Assembly: GCA_963575645.1 (NCBI GenBank)
Contig: OY754467.1
Coordinates: 8,928,001-8,992,000, forward strand
DNA: 64,000 bases
Direction of reading: 5' to 3'
Source of the DNA: Xanthostigma xanthostigma
Taxonomy: Eukaryota; Arthropoda; Insecta; Raphidioptera; Raphidiidae
Shown here: in pieces, positions 46,601 to 62,639 of the stretch
How the letters are laid out: each line of letters opens with the position of its first letter
Numbering within the stretch: the stretch's first letter is position 1
Translations under genes and position numbers: made by a program
The notes under the pieces: generated by a model
The model's database searches: none
Told to the model about the DNA's origin: nothing
The model's input: the letters and a program-made list of their open reading frames with translations, nothing else

Positions 46601-48187
46601 AAACCGCGTGAAAATGTAGATACTGAATGTTTTATATCTGCTGAACAATAAAAGTCGGTTCTGACAGTCCCCTGCGGCCGAGGGGTACTACCCCAAAATA
46701 TTTTGAAAATAAAAAAGTCAGCTGTTCTTTTATTCTGAAGATCTGTCAAAAAAATTAGCCTGGTAGCTCATCAGCTACCTAATTTCTTTTTGACAGATCT
46801 TCAGAATAACTGACTTTATTTTCAAAATATTTTAGGGTAGTACGCGCAGGGGACTACCAGAATCGACTTTCATTGGTCAGCAGGTATACAGGACTCAATA
46901 TCTACATTTTCACTAGTTTTGAAACGACTACGCGAAATCTGTTGCTGGCTCTTGGCCTGTAAAAAGCGCTGCACACGAGGCTAGAAACGCTGCTAGATTC
47001 CTTACTAGATTTGCCTGCCAGTTTTATTGATTGCTGTTAAGGGCTCGCTTCACACGAGACGTCTTTTCAAGCTATTTTTGCGAATAAATCTTGTGCGCGC
47101 GCAGTGACAGTTCAAATATAAATACAGAGCAAAACGTGTCTGTTGTCTGACTCTGAGCAGAATGACGCCATGTTGGTTTGTGAGCGTTTGTTCAAGTCAC
47201 CCACGTGACAAGACACTGCTTCCTGATTGGGTTTTGTTCATGCCTAGCAGCGGACCTAGCAAGGAAAATAACCCGTTCTAATTTTAAAACCTAACTTGTG
47301 AGCTAGCAGGAGAGCCCGCAGTGACATCATTTTCAGCTTCGCACCCAGCCTACCGGCCAGCAAAACTCCAAGCAGTGTTTCTAGTCTCGTGTGCAGCGGC
47401 CTTAAGGCGTCAAACAAAATAAATTCACCAAAGTACTTACATTTTACTTAAAGCAAATTTATAAAAAAAATATGGAGGATGAAAAATGACTATATGAATT
47501 CAAAATGTACCTACTGATGTATAAACTTTATCAAAAATGTATATATGCTATAAAGAAGTTCAAATGTTAACACAAAATAACAAAATTAATGACAGCTAAT
47601 CTTAACAGTTTGTTTTTTTTACAGAAATATTATTTTGGTCAATGCAAGTATCACTGGGCACAATAAAAATCAAAATGTCACTTATCTCATTTTGACACTA
47701 CCTAATAAACTTCACAAAATGAGGATAATTTTGGGATGACAAGCAAAAAGTCTCGAATTTCTAAATAAAAAGAGTACATACAAAACTACTCGATAATTAA
47801 ACAACACAATAATTACTTTTGAAGTACTTTTTATCTGCATCATAGTTCCTATGACAGATAAAATTATGTAAGTAAATTTACAAGGTCACACGTGTAGTTA
47901 TGAAATAATTATTTGCATTTGGCTTACACAAATTTACAGAGATTAAAGCAGAAAGACTTCGACATCGAACTAGACAAACACAAAATAGCAAATAAAATAC
48001 AAACCTTGGGCATATCACGCCTGCATATGGGACACTCGTTTTGACGACACAGCACCCTCATGCGAGTCGAACATTCGTAACAGACCGGATGATCGCAATC
48101 GCCTATCGAATATATATTACAGTTTTTAAAACAAACTACACAAGCATTTTCTGATTCACTAGAATTTTTACTGTTTTTAGTGGACAT
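39241..48187 (-). CDS. ZNF598: ZNF598/Hel2-type E3 ubiquitin ligase, six coding exons
   Basis: This E3 ubiquitin ligase senses collided ribosomes and ubiquitinates 40S proteins such as eS10 and uS10 to start ribosome-associated quality control (family knowledge). Coding exons, minus strand: 48187-48005, 46460-46120, 44467-44229, 44168-43982, 42682-42365, 40648-39241. All junctions are GT-AG and reading phases agree (0, 2, 1, 2, 2), giving 2676 nt and 891 aa, close to the roughly 900 aa of the human protein. Residues 16-55 form a C3HC4 RING (C16, C19, C31, H33, C36, C39, C52, C55). C2H2 fingers follow in exons 2-3. The C-terminal half has repeated FPxL motifs, PPGF-type proline motifs and a final conserved helical block with a C-x2-C knuckle. 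The start is the ATG at 48187, in context CAAAATG, immediately before the RING; an upstream in-frame ATG at 48238 is possible but lacks family similarity. The introns are packed with transposons. Confidence 0.95.
40827..41403 (-). mobile_element. Internally deleted mariner-superfamily element with transposase remnants
   Basis: Inverted termini begin TACAGTATGTAAACACG at both ends, continue for about 70 bp at high identity, and are flanked by TA at 40825 and 41404. The minus strand keeps two transposase pieces. One is an N-terminal start, MNVYTTEENIQMI, near 41290. The other is a block containing GTLNSQKYLNMVRDQI and PVRQFLNEMFPNRW (about 41060-41210), typical of the DDE region of insect Tc1/mariner relatives. 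Most of the ORF between them is gone and the catalytic region is broken, so the copy cannot move by itself. Confidence 0.82.
41060..41300 (-). pseudogene. Transposase gene remnant (mariner superfamily)
   Basis: Minus-strand translation gives MNVYTTEENIQMITT followed by a stop, then after a short gap NGTLNSQKYLNMVRDQ, ISPPIRVEPKDIRAL and PVRQFLNEMFPNRW. The region normally holding the WxQQDGAPxH motif is replaced by YQRAYII. This matches a transposase reduced by an internal deletion plus decay. Identification is by motif memory, not by a search. Confidence 0.72.
41669..41989 (-). mobile_element. AATACGCG-terminus MITE, copy in ZNF598 intron 5
   Basis: Terminal inverted repeats AATACGCG(A/C)CACG flank about 320 bp with no coding capacity. 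The body matches copies at 21373, 27957 and 52429, including the segment 'caagttgttattgttattttagttttgttgag'. The target-site duplication could not be resolved. Confidence 0.8.
42177..42343. mobile_element. 167-bp foldback element with TAATA target duplication
   Basis: The ends read RGTTCGTTCCAAGCAGCC and nearly the whole element is an inverted repeat, with 'gcgcaagact' units in the centre. TAATA flanks both sides (42172-42176, 42344-42348). A second copy of identical length lies at 52002-52168. Confidence 0.85.
42365..42682 (-). CDS. ZNF598: ZNF598 coding exon 5
   Basis: The acceptor AATATAG precedes GTGTGAAG; the G completes a tryptophan codon. The exon encodes an acidic then Gly/Gln-rich linker and two FPxL motifs, EAFPSLGG and ENFPALAS. 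It is noticeably GC-richer than its intron surroundings. The donor TTCAA|GTAAGT gives phase 2. Confidence 0.9.
43018..43925. mobile_element. Composite inverted-repeat element in ZNF598 intron 4: two 357-bp copies plus four terminal units
   Basis: Two head-to-tail copies (43018-43374, 43375-43738) each start GGGCGTGTTTGGCCGAAG and end near 'gtaagtatagtga'. They are followed by four inverted 47-bp units (43739-43785, 43786-43832, 43833-43879, 43880-43926) that each read 'gtgacttacta...ttcggccaaacacgccca', the reverse complement of the element start. ATT flanks both outer ends. No ORF is present. Confidence 0.85.
43982..44168 (-). CDS. ZNF598: ZNF598 coding exon 4
   Basis: Too short to stand out by ORF length; found by splice phase. 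The acceptor TTTTTACAG precedes CT, which completes an alanine codon and continues as HKASVHGKQLGKAGTKQART. This is the basic segment after the fingers, followed by an Arg/Gly/Ser-rich stretch. The donor GACTG|GTAAAA gives phase 2 and a W codon shared with exon 5. Confidence 0.88.
44229..44467 (-). CDS. ZNF598: ZNF598 coding exon 3 (C2H2 fingers)
   Basis: The acceptor TTGTTGTCAG is followed by A completing the lysine codon, then GHPLCEFC. The exon contains the DNDELYRHLRKDH, YCHFCDADG and HFLCEEGDC blocks, which are highly conserved zinc-binding segments of the Hel2/ZNF598 family. The donor AAAG|GTATTT gives phase 1. Confidence 0.93.
44468..46119 (-). other. ZNF598 intron 2, no exon seen
   Basis: This AT-rich intron contains a 67-bp imperfect hairpin at 45593-45659 (arms TGGCGTAACTAGTAGTCTAA and its counterpart GGGCGCAACTTGTAGGCTAA) and no other supported feature. 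Confidence 0.6.
46120..46460 (-). CDS. ZNF598: ZNF598 coding exon 2 (linker and first zinc fingers)
   Basis: The acceptor CCGGCAG precedes GTT at 46460 and keeps phase 0 with exon 1. The exon encodes about residues 62-174, including HRCPKC and FYCDLC zinc knuckles, the REHVRRHHERF helix and the conserved RKGDPDDKSHK end. The donor CACAA|GTAAGT leaves a split lysine codon completed by exon 3. Confidence 0.93.
46580..46935. repeat. Long foldback in ZNF598 intron 1
   Basis: The left arm (about 46580-46768) and right arm (about 46770-46935) are inverted copies. Shared blocks are 'gtgaaaatgtagata', 'agtcccctgcg', 'aaatattttgaaaataaa' and 'attctgaagatctgtcaaaaa', meeting at an 'agcctggtagctcatcagctacc' tip. 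The arms differ by scattered substitutions and small indels. It is probably an old foldback transposon; no duplication was resolved. Confidence 0.7.
46963..47402. mobile_element. Harbinger-like MITE (CGCTGCACACGAGG family), intron 1 of ZNF598
   Basis: TAA flanks both ends (46960-46962, 47403-47405). Termini match AGGCCGCTGCACACGAGGCT; the left end is diverged at bases 2-4. The body is shared with 35049-35492, including 'gactctgagcagaatgacgccatgttggtttgtg'. The 3-bp TAA duplication is the hallmark of the PIF/Harbinger superfamily. Confidence 0.85.
48005..48187 (-). CDS. ZNF598: ZNF598 coding exon 1 (RING domain)
   Basis: This exon encodes residues 1-61. The C3HC4 RING is complete in it, ending CPICRRDMPK, with the family core DHPVCYECSTRMRVLC. 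The donor is AAG|GTTTGT at 48004, phase 0. The RING recruits the E2 enzyme, so catalytic identity rests on this exon. Confidence 0.93.
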
Positions 48188-48774
48188 TTTGACTGTTAAC
48201 AAAAATGTTTCGTAAGAGAACGGAAACTGACAAATCACAACTCCCTGAACGCAACACTTCAGTAGCGCGTACCGATGTGATTAGCAGAGAATGTTTAGTT
48301 CTCAAAAATATCACCAGACAACACAGTGTTACCAGCCTGAATTTTGTCTAGTTGGTAGTTTTCAACATTTGTATTCTTTCCATCCCGCAAACAAATGTTA
48401 TTCGAATTTAATATTGGTCGCAATTTGAAGGCAAAGATAAATAAAATTCATACATGTTTTATATTTTTGTTAGCAAGAAATAATCAGTTCTCGACTTTGC
48501 AAATAAAATAAACATCCTTATTAGTGTTTTAAAATTTGAGATGTTACCCAGCCCTGGATTGGTTAAACCCTCCATAGAACTAGACCAGCGGTTTTCAAAG
48601 TCGGGGGCGCGCAAGGTTTGGAAACCGTAAACTAGACTATGTCCATATGTCATTGCTAATGTTTGACGTATCTATGTGGTTTGGGTTTGACGTTCATTGA
48701 ACAATCAGTAAATATTTTTGTATTGGAAGGCATTTTTTTCTGTATATTATACCTTTCAGTCAATATATCTAATT
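48188..48774. promoter_or_regulatory. Divergent promoter region between ZNF598 and RPAP2
   Basis: The 587 bp separating the two start codons must hold both promoters and 5' leaders. I see no TATA box at a convincing place. 'ctagaccagcggttttcaaa' at 48581 resembles the terminus of the hAT-like element at 11232, so a transposon fragment lies between the genes. Confidence 0.5.
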
Positions 48775-48830
48775 ATGGATGTGCCTGAAAAACAACGTAC
48801 TCAGGAATTTCCAAAAGCAAAAGATATGAG
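48775..48830 (+). CDS. RPAP2: RPAP2 coding exon 1
   Basis: This 56-nt exon encodes MDVPEKQRTQEFPKAKDM plus two bases of a serine codon. The donor is ATGAG|GTTAGT. It is too short to be seen as an ORF and was identified by phase with exon 2. Confidence 0.85.
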
Positions 48831-51800
48831 GTTAGTTATTGTCATCAAATTCGACAATTTATTTCTATTAAAAAATTTCGTTAATAAATTGTTTTAATTT
48901 TCAGCAATGAACAATTGAAAAACGCGCTAATAAAGAAAAAAGAATGCGACACGCGTGCTTTACTAATTGTGAATCGTTTAATAGAAAATCCAGTTCCAAT
49001 TAATTGGTTTGTGTATAGTGTAAGTATTTTTGAGCTATAAGAATTTAAAGTTACATTTATTCGAAGTGTTTATATTTTTTTTTTGCAATAAAAATTTTGT
49101 TTCTAGTTGAAATATATAAACAAAAGTCACTTGGAGGACGTTATCGAAGAAAGAGCAATTGCAAAGCTATGTGGATATCCGATTTGTATTAATGCGCTCG
49201 GCAACATTCCGAAACAGCAGTACTGTATTTCTATTAAACGAAATAAAGTTTACGATTTATCAGAACGCAAGGTAATGTAAAAATTATTCTATCATTGAAT
49301 AATCAGAAGTCTTGATTCATGGAGCTAAATGAATATCTTTTTAATAGTAGAATATTTTATTAAAGCCAGTCTGTGCAACTATAAGTATGACATCTGTAAG
49401 CACAATTATTAAATATTAATCTTATACATGAAACATTTTTAAAATTGCTAATTAAGAGGTACTGCGCAGTCAGGGCTCTAATTCATGAAACTATAGACCT
49501 TAGAACTTGCATGCGAAAGCTTAAGTCATTCTTGAGTCGTTTTAAACAGTGTAGAACAGCTCGAATGCGACAAATTTTTGAATGCTAACTCGAAATGCAA
49601 AATGCGATAATCTAGTATTAGTCGCGTTTTTTGAACAAAATAATAATGTGGCTGGCCATGGATAATTTCCATTGTCGCATAATTTCAGATCTTAAAAAAT
49701 AGATGTCGCCAAATTGTAGTGATGAGCAGACCTTGATTTTACTTAAGCGGTTATTGTTTTGTGTGATGAATAGTATTTTTTGTAGAATTTCTGCAGTAAT
49801 CAGTGCTATAAGGCAGCAATTTTTATAAGAGAACAAATGCTAACAAGTCCACTTTGGCTACGGGATAAAGAAGAAATACCTGATTTCAAATTGTTATCAT
49901 GGCAAACAGAGTAAGCTTGAAACATTTTTCATTTGTTTCCTTTCTTTTGTTTTTAAATATTTAACCGCAACTCTAAATTCCGCAATATATCATAACTTTG
50001 AATTTAATATGTATGTTAGACATTAACTAAAGTTTCTATGTGATTTCTTTTTAGGGGTGCAGTAGGAATGGAAGTCGATTTCGGGTTACAGAAAATAAAA
50101 GACGAAGATAAGTTTTTGTCAGTAGCAGATTTCGCGGAAGATTCTTTAACCGATGTACCTGACAATTTCAGCCATTTCGATTATTGGAATGTTAACGATT
50201 TTGCTTCAAAAAATAAAAATTCAACAGTTAAAAAACAAACAAACGATAAAGGTTTAACTTCTATGAATGAAAACGATCTTGAAACAAATGAACCTTCTAC
50301 ATCAAAACACTATGTAAATGAAAGCAATAACACTAAATTAGAAGAAAATAAAAGTTCTGAAGTTTCGAAATCAAATATAGAATCTATATACAAATCGTGT
50401 GAAAATTTTGAAACTGAACACAATATCCAAGATTCTTCAGGGATTTCGAGTAATTCAATTCAAAACGAAGGTACAAAAGAATGTACTGAAATGTTTATTC
50501 AGGATATAAATAATGAAAATACTGATGTTAAAGAATCAAAAACTAATTTAGAAAATAAAAATTGCTCCGAAGATATTTCAAATTCAGTTACCGATTTTTT
50601 AACTCACTTATCAAAATCAGAAAGTGTAGAATCACAATTGAATAGTAAAATGAGGAAATTGAATATCGGTGGAAAAGTAAATACGAAAAAAGGCAAATCT
50701 TTAACGTCTTCTAATCTAAAATTAATAAAAGAAAAAATCGAGAAAAATACGTCTGTAAGAAAAACAATATACATGGAACCACAGCCACTCGTAGAGATGA
50801 AAAGGAAACCAGAAATTTTGAAAAAGAAATTGAGCGACAGTGAAAAAGTCGTAAAACACATAGAACAAGCCTTTAAAGAGTGGATTACACCCAATACTCT
50901 AATGTTGATATGTGGCGAACCGAAACTTCAAGAAATGTTACAAAATAAAAGTGGAGATTTCAAAGAACAGTTCATGCAAAAAATTACGCTGAAATCTCTT
51001 GAAAATGACGTAAAATATCAGGAGCTGTGTAAAAAAATGGATGTAATGGAATTAGAAGAAGAAAAAAACAATAGCTCGGTTGTTGACCGCAAACTTCAAC
51101 CAGTTCCAGATTTCAATACGTTAAAAGAAGAAAGTTTGAAAATGGATTTAAAAATTCGATCGTTCTTTGCGGGCAAAACCGTGTACGAAATAAATAATGA
51201 ATGCGGACCTGAAGACGCGGAAAGTGATGACGACGAACAAATCATGCCACCTGTCGATAGTAATTCTCAGAATTCACTCCGAAGAAAAATATTATCAAAT
51301 CACATAAATAAGTCGTAAGTTGTTTCATTATTTTTAAAATTGCCAACTAGTGTCCGACCGAAACTAGTTTTACGGCCGAAACCGAAACCGAATTTCGGCC
51401 TCAGTCTTAGTTTCGGCCGAAACCGAAACTTCATTTTTCGTGGGAAAAATAAAGTAAACATTATCATAATTAGGCTTTATTTTTTTTTTTATTTTTAAAT
51501 TAATCACATATTAATCATTCAGCCTCTGATGTTTTAACTAATCATTAACTTATCATGTCATATTATTACCCTCCTTATTTCAAAAACACAAATAAATATA
51601 CTTTTTTTTAATATCATGAAATAAAATAAAAGCTACAAAACAAATTTACAAACAAAAAGTATTTACCTTATAAATATGTTTAGGTATAGGTACACACAAT
51701 AAAAAGAACAAAATTATTTCTTTTAAACTTTGGTCATTTTGTATGGTAGGTCCTCTTGTTAACGAACTACAATAAAATTCAAATTAATAAGTACCTACCT

Positions 51801-53269
51801 ACCAAATACAACAACTAAATAAATATTTTTAATGCAAATAATACTTCAATCGCGGAGCGCGCAGGCATAAAAGACACTTCGTCGCTCGCAGCTGCACCGT
51901 ATTTCAGCGCGAAACCTCCCGAATTTAGTTTCGGTTTCGGCCGGATAGGCAGCCGAAACCGAAACCGAAATTTCGGTCGGGCACTGTTGCCAACATTACT
52001 AGGTTCGTTCCAAGCAGCCGTGAACGGTAATAAAACCGTACACAGTCTTATCACTGCGCAAGACTGATTTGCGCACTAGCTCAAAAATCGATACTGCGCA
52101 AGACAGTCTTGCGCAGTAACAAGACTGTGTACGGTTTTATTACCGTTCGCGGCTGCTTGGAACGAACTTACTATCTTCAATTTGCCACGTTCCATATTTT
52201 TAAATTTCGACTTTATAGCCATGTGCGAAAATTAAAATAAAATAGACAATTTTTTAAACATAGGTGTTCAGCAGGTAACTGACCCTCGCCACGATTATTT
52301 CGATATTAATTATTATTCAAACCTAGACTCTGAGTCTAATTGATCTAGTGCTCTCGCTCGGTTTCTTAAAATTATACTGCGAAAGAAAAGGTGGTTGTGA
52401 AACAGGTTAATATTAAATCGCCAACAGTAATAAGCGCCACGAATCTAAAAGGCATGGAAGTTAGATGCGAATGCGGTCTTGCGCTTGTACAGTCTGTTGA
52501 AAAACTACAAACTCGCAACTAAACAAAACTAAAATAACAATAACAACTTGACAATAGCGTATTCGACTGTACTTTAAAGCAGGAAAGCGCCAAGTGACAA
52601 AGGCAACGAGCGATCACGGCCAATCACCGACGAGCGCACGTTCCGTACAGGTAGCTGGGAGGTGGTGGGAGTATCAATGGCTTTAAAATGTGCCTTTGCG
52701 ACGCTGTTTGTGACTAACTTCTGAACCTTTTAGATCCGTGGCGCGTATTATACGCCCGTCAGTGGTAGACCCTAAATTTTAAATAATCGATAGAGGCGGG
52801 TAAATAAATCGAATGTGCCTAACATCAAAATTAGTAGATAACAAATTCTTCCAAGTTTAAATAGTGTTGTATGTGGCATCTTCTATTTTTTTTTTTCAGG
52901 TTACCTCAAACTCTCAATTCGTTGGGATGGAGCGGTAATGAACTTGGAAATGATGTTCGGAAAATGATTAACACGTTTCATTTAACTTCAAAAAATATTT
53001 TATTCAAACCCGTCCATTCCAATTTGTTATGTCTTATAATCATAAAATTGTAAGCAACTATTTATTAATCTGTTGTAATCAATTATTCGATCAATTTAAT
53101 ATTTGTTTAATTTTTCAGGCTTTCTGTAGAAAATCCTCGACTGCAAACGCTATTAAAAGATCAAAACGCCGTCAGATATGTAGAAGAAGTCATGGATTTT
53201 TATAAACTTCCGCGTGATTATATCGATACTTTATATTTGAAAATAACAAATGTAGATACTGTATTCTAA
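48775..53269 (+). CDS. RPAP2: RPAP2/Rtr1 RNA polymerase II-associated protein, seven coding exons
   Basis: RPAP2 is an atypical phosphatase of the Pol II CTD (Ser5-P) and a factor for Pol II assembly and nuclear import (family knowledge). Exons: 48775-48830, 48905-49019, 49107-49271, 49786-49910, 50055-51314, 52900-53049, 53119-53269. All introns are GT-AG and phases agree, giving 2022 nt and 673 aa. The Rtr1 zinc module is in exons 3-4: C79 and C84 (CGYPIC) with C115 and C119 (FCSNQC), plus the conserved IPKQQYCIS and NKVYDLSERK. A Lys/Glu/Ser-rich disordered middle follows, then a C-terminal domain with VRKMINTFHLTSKNILFKP that matches the vertebrate C-terminal block. The start ATG gives the expected short N-terminus before EQLKNALIKKKECD. 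Confidence 0.94.
48905..49019 (+). CDS. RPAP2: RPAP2 coding exon 2
   Basis: The acceptor TTTTCAG at 48904 opens the exon. It encodes NEQLKNALIKKKECDTRA and then LIVNRLIENPVPINWFVYS, a helical lead-in to the zinc module. The donor is TATAGT|GTAAGT, phase 0. Confidence 0.9.
49107..49271 (+). CDS. RPAP2: RPAP2 coding exon 3 (first half of zinc module)
   Basis: This exon encodes 55 whole codons. It contains DVIEERAIAKLCGYPIC, supplying two zinc-ligand cysteines, and IPKQQYCIS...KVYDLSERK, the most conserved part of the Rtr1/RPAP2 family. The donor is AAG|GTAATG. Confidence 0.93.
49786..49910 (+). CDS. RPAP2: RPAP2 coding exon 4 (second half of zinc module)
   Basis: This exon encodes NFCSNQCYKAAIFIREQ, with the second cysteine pair, then LTSPLWLRDKEEIPDFKLL, matching the family pattern after the zinc site. 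The donor ACAGA|GTAAGC gives phase 2. Confidence 0.93.
50055..51314 (+). CDS. RPAP2: RPAP2 coding exon 5 (long, low-complexity)
   Basis: This 1260-nt exon completes a glutamate codon and continues GAVGMEVDFGLQKIKDED. It is rich in Asn, Ser, Lys and Glu. Near its end are an EWITPNTLMLICG block and the TLKEESLKMDLKIRSFF...NSQNSLRRKIL block, both comparable to the vertebrate protein. The apparent ORF stop at 51318 lies in the intron; the true end is the GTAAGT donor at 51315. Confidence 0.93.
51348..51986. mobile_element. hAT-like MITE in RPAP2 intron 5
   Basis: A perfect 8-bp duplication TTGCCAAC (51340-51347, 51987-51994) flanks termini TAGTGTCCGACCGAAA and, inverted, CAGTGCCCGACCGAAA. Subterminal 'ccgaaaccgaaacc' repeats occur at both ends. 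The body is AT-rich with no ORF. Confidence 0.88.
52002..52168. mobile_element. 167-bp foldback element with TACTA target duplication
   Basis: The same family and length as 42177-42343. TACTA flanks both sides (51997-52001, 52169-52173). The arms are GGTTCGTTCCAAGCAGCC and its near-exact complement. Confidence 0.87.
52429..52749 (+). mobile_element. AATACGCG-terminus MITE, copy in RPAP2 intron 5
   Basis: The body matches 21373-21685 and 27957-28265 closely, including 'cggccaatcaccgacgagcgcacgttccg'. The left terminus reads AATAAGCGCC, one mismatch from the family. Confidence 0.8.
52900..53049 (+). CDS. RPAP2: RPAP2 coding exon 6
   Basis: Preceded by a strong pyrimidine tract and CAG. The exon encodes LPQTLNSLGWSGNELGNDV and RKMINTFHLTSKNILFKP, then VHSNLLCLIIIKL. 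It corresponds to the vertebrate VRTFRLTNRNIIHKP segment. The donor AAATT|GTAAGC gives phase 2. Confidence 0.92.
53119..53269 (+). CDS. RPAP2: RPAP2 terminal coding exon 7
   Basis: The acceptor TTTTTCAG is followed by G completing a leucine codon. The exon encodes SVENPRLQTLLKDQNAV and the conserved C-terminal helix, ending NVDTVF and a TAA stop at 53267-53269. A canonical AATAAA lies 3 bp after the stop (53272-53277). Confidence 0.92.
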
Positions 53270-53271
53270 TT

Positions 53272-53277
53272 AATAAA
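53272..53277 (+). terminator. Poly(A) signal AATAAA after RPAP2
   Basis: A canonical hexamer sits immediately downstream of the stop codon. If used, the 3' UTR would be very short. Confidence 0.5.
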
Positions 53278-54084
53278 AGCGTTTTTTTTTACCTACTTGT
53301 CCTTGTATGAACAGAAGTGATAAATATTGTTTTTCCTTCTGCTATTCATTATCACTATATACTACAAAATATAAAATCAATTTAAAAATTCAAAATGCAT
53401 GATAAAGAAAGGATAAATATATGACGCAATAATATTTATTGCAAAACAGTAAAATTTTGTTTATCTATAGGTCAACTGATAATCGTCTTGTTAAAAATAA
53501 GAATAACAATATCCAAAACACTTTAATATTTTTTCACAGCCAAAACGTTCTAAAAAATGGATAGCCAAAACGTCGGTAGGTTAAATTATTTTTTTGACGT
53601 TTTTCTTTGTGTTTAATGGCAAAAATTTGCGACTTGTTAAATGTATTTTTTTCCAACTTAAATTAATATTTGTATGCAAATTTTTGGCAAGCAGATCTGT
53701 TTATTATTAGACACAAAATATTTAACATCATAAATGAGCTATTTATATAAAAGGTGAAGGTATTTTTAGTAACTATTTGAGTAATTAAACCATAATTAGG
53801 CATTGACGAATTAAACAAACTACGCAATACCTACATAACTTAAACACACAAGTTTAATTTGGTTTATTAAAATGGTGACTACAATTTATTTTTTTGTACT
53901 ATAATTTATTATTCACTCGAAATTAACAGTATTATCGTTTTGCCGGCAGAAATAATTATCGTGAACTTCATAAGTTCATTTGTTTTTAAATTTTCCCCCT
54001 CCAAGCGCGTGCCGGTGGGTTGGCAGCAGTGTTGTTATCGATTTGCTCCATTATGATTGGTAAATTGCTTTCCCATTTACAGTA
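53278..54084. other. Intergenic region between RPAP2 and PRPS
   Basis: About 0.8 kb of AT-rich sequence, GC-richer at 53990-54050. It must contain the PRPS promoter or leader. A TTTACAG two bases before the PRPS ATG looks like an acceptor, so a 5' leader exon may lie here or farther upstream; none could be placed. Confidence 0.5.
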
Positions 54085-61540
<7,456 letters not shown>

Positions 61541-61842
61541 GTGAGTACATAAAATAAAAGACGCATTGTATCGGGAACGCGAGTGATTTAAAAGTTTGCC
61601 CCTATAATAGTTTTGGTATTTGATATTCCCCTGCTACAAACGTATAATACTTTTACCTGATAAATAAGCGCGTTCATTTTGCCAAATTTCGCTTAGGAAC
61701 ACAACCGTTAACATGCATTAATTTTTCAAAGCTTGGGATTCCGTGCAAAATTTCTTCTTATATTTTTTTTACAAGAAGTTTCTTTCAAATTAAACTGTGC
61801 TAGGAGATCCATTTTTTCATTCTTGTAACCCGAATTCCACAG

Positions 61843-62635
61843 ATTCGGAACCCAAAGGAATGGTGAGACCTCTGGTGAGAAATGCGCCGAACTGTTCTAA
61901 GGAGGGTTTTTAACAGATAAACATTGATTTAGAAAAGCATGATGGAGGCTAACCTAGTCTCCATCATGCTTTTTTAAATCAATGGTTACCTTATGCCTCC
62001 ATAGTTTACCTGTCAAAAACCCCCCTTTGGACAGTTCAGCGCATTTCTCACCAGAGGTCTCACCTAGGGATGAGATTATTAGCTACTTTCAAGTAACAGG
62101 TACTTTGGCGACTGCGACTTCCAAATACCTGTGATTTTTAACTGCGGCCCGTGATCGCTGGTAACCTATGTGCATGCAGTGCTGATAATATATAAGCGAC
62201 CAGCGTTCGCCGATCACTTGAATGACTATGCACGTGCAGAGCAGAGATGTTAATATATTGATTTTAGCGAACAGTGATCACAGGTAAAATATCGTTTGGT
62301 GCTAAAACAGCCCATGCACAATATTATTATGTATTAGTATAACATTACACCTAAAAATGCATGTAACGATGCATTATTGAAACGTACGACTAAGTTATAA
62401 CTATATAAAGTACGTATTTTACATTAGTGATCACATTTCTTTATTAAAATGGGTACTACCTTTAGATAAAAAAATTTCCCCGTAAGTTTTACAAATTATA
62501 CTGGGTCCCTTTCAGTAACAGGTAGCTACTCTGAAGTCACTGCAGTGAACCGTGAAATCCAAATATTAGCGACTAAGTAACAGGTAGTGAAATATCACTC
62601 ATCTCTAGTCTCACCATTCCTTTGGGTTCCGAATT
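61843..62635. repeat. Foldback element split by a hAT-like insertion
   Basis: The left arm starts 'attcggaacccaaaggaatggtgagacctctgg'. The right arm is its complement, broken after 'ccagaggtctcacc' by the 62065-62607 element and resuming 'attcctttgggttccgaat'. The loop contains a second hairpin ('aaagcatgatggagac'). Confidence 0.85.
62065..62607. mobile_element. hAT-like MITE nested in a foldback
   Basis: A perfect 8-bp duplication GTCTCACC (62057-62064, 62608-62615) flanks termini TAGGGATGAG and, inverted, TAGAGATGAG. Subterminal 'agtaacaggta' blocks recur near both ends. Confidence 0.9.
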
Positions 62636-62639
62636 GCTT

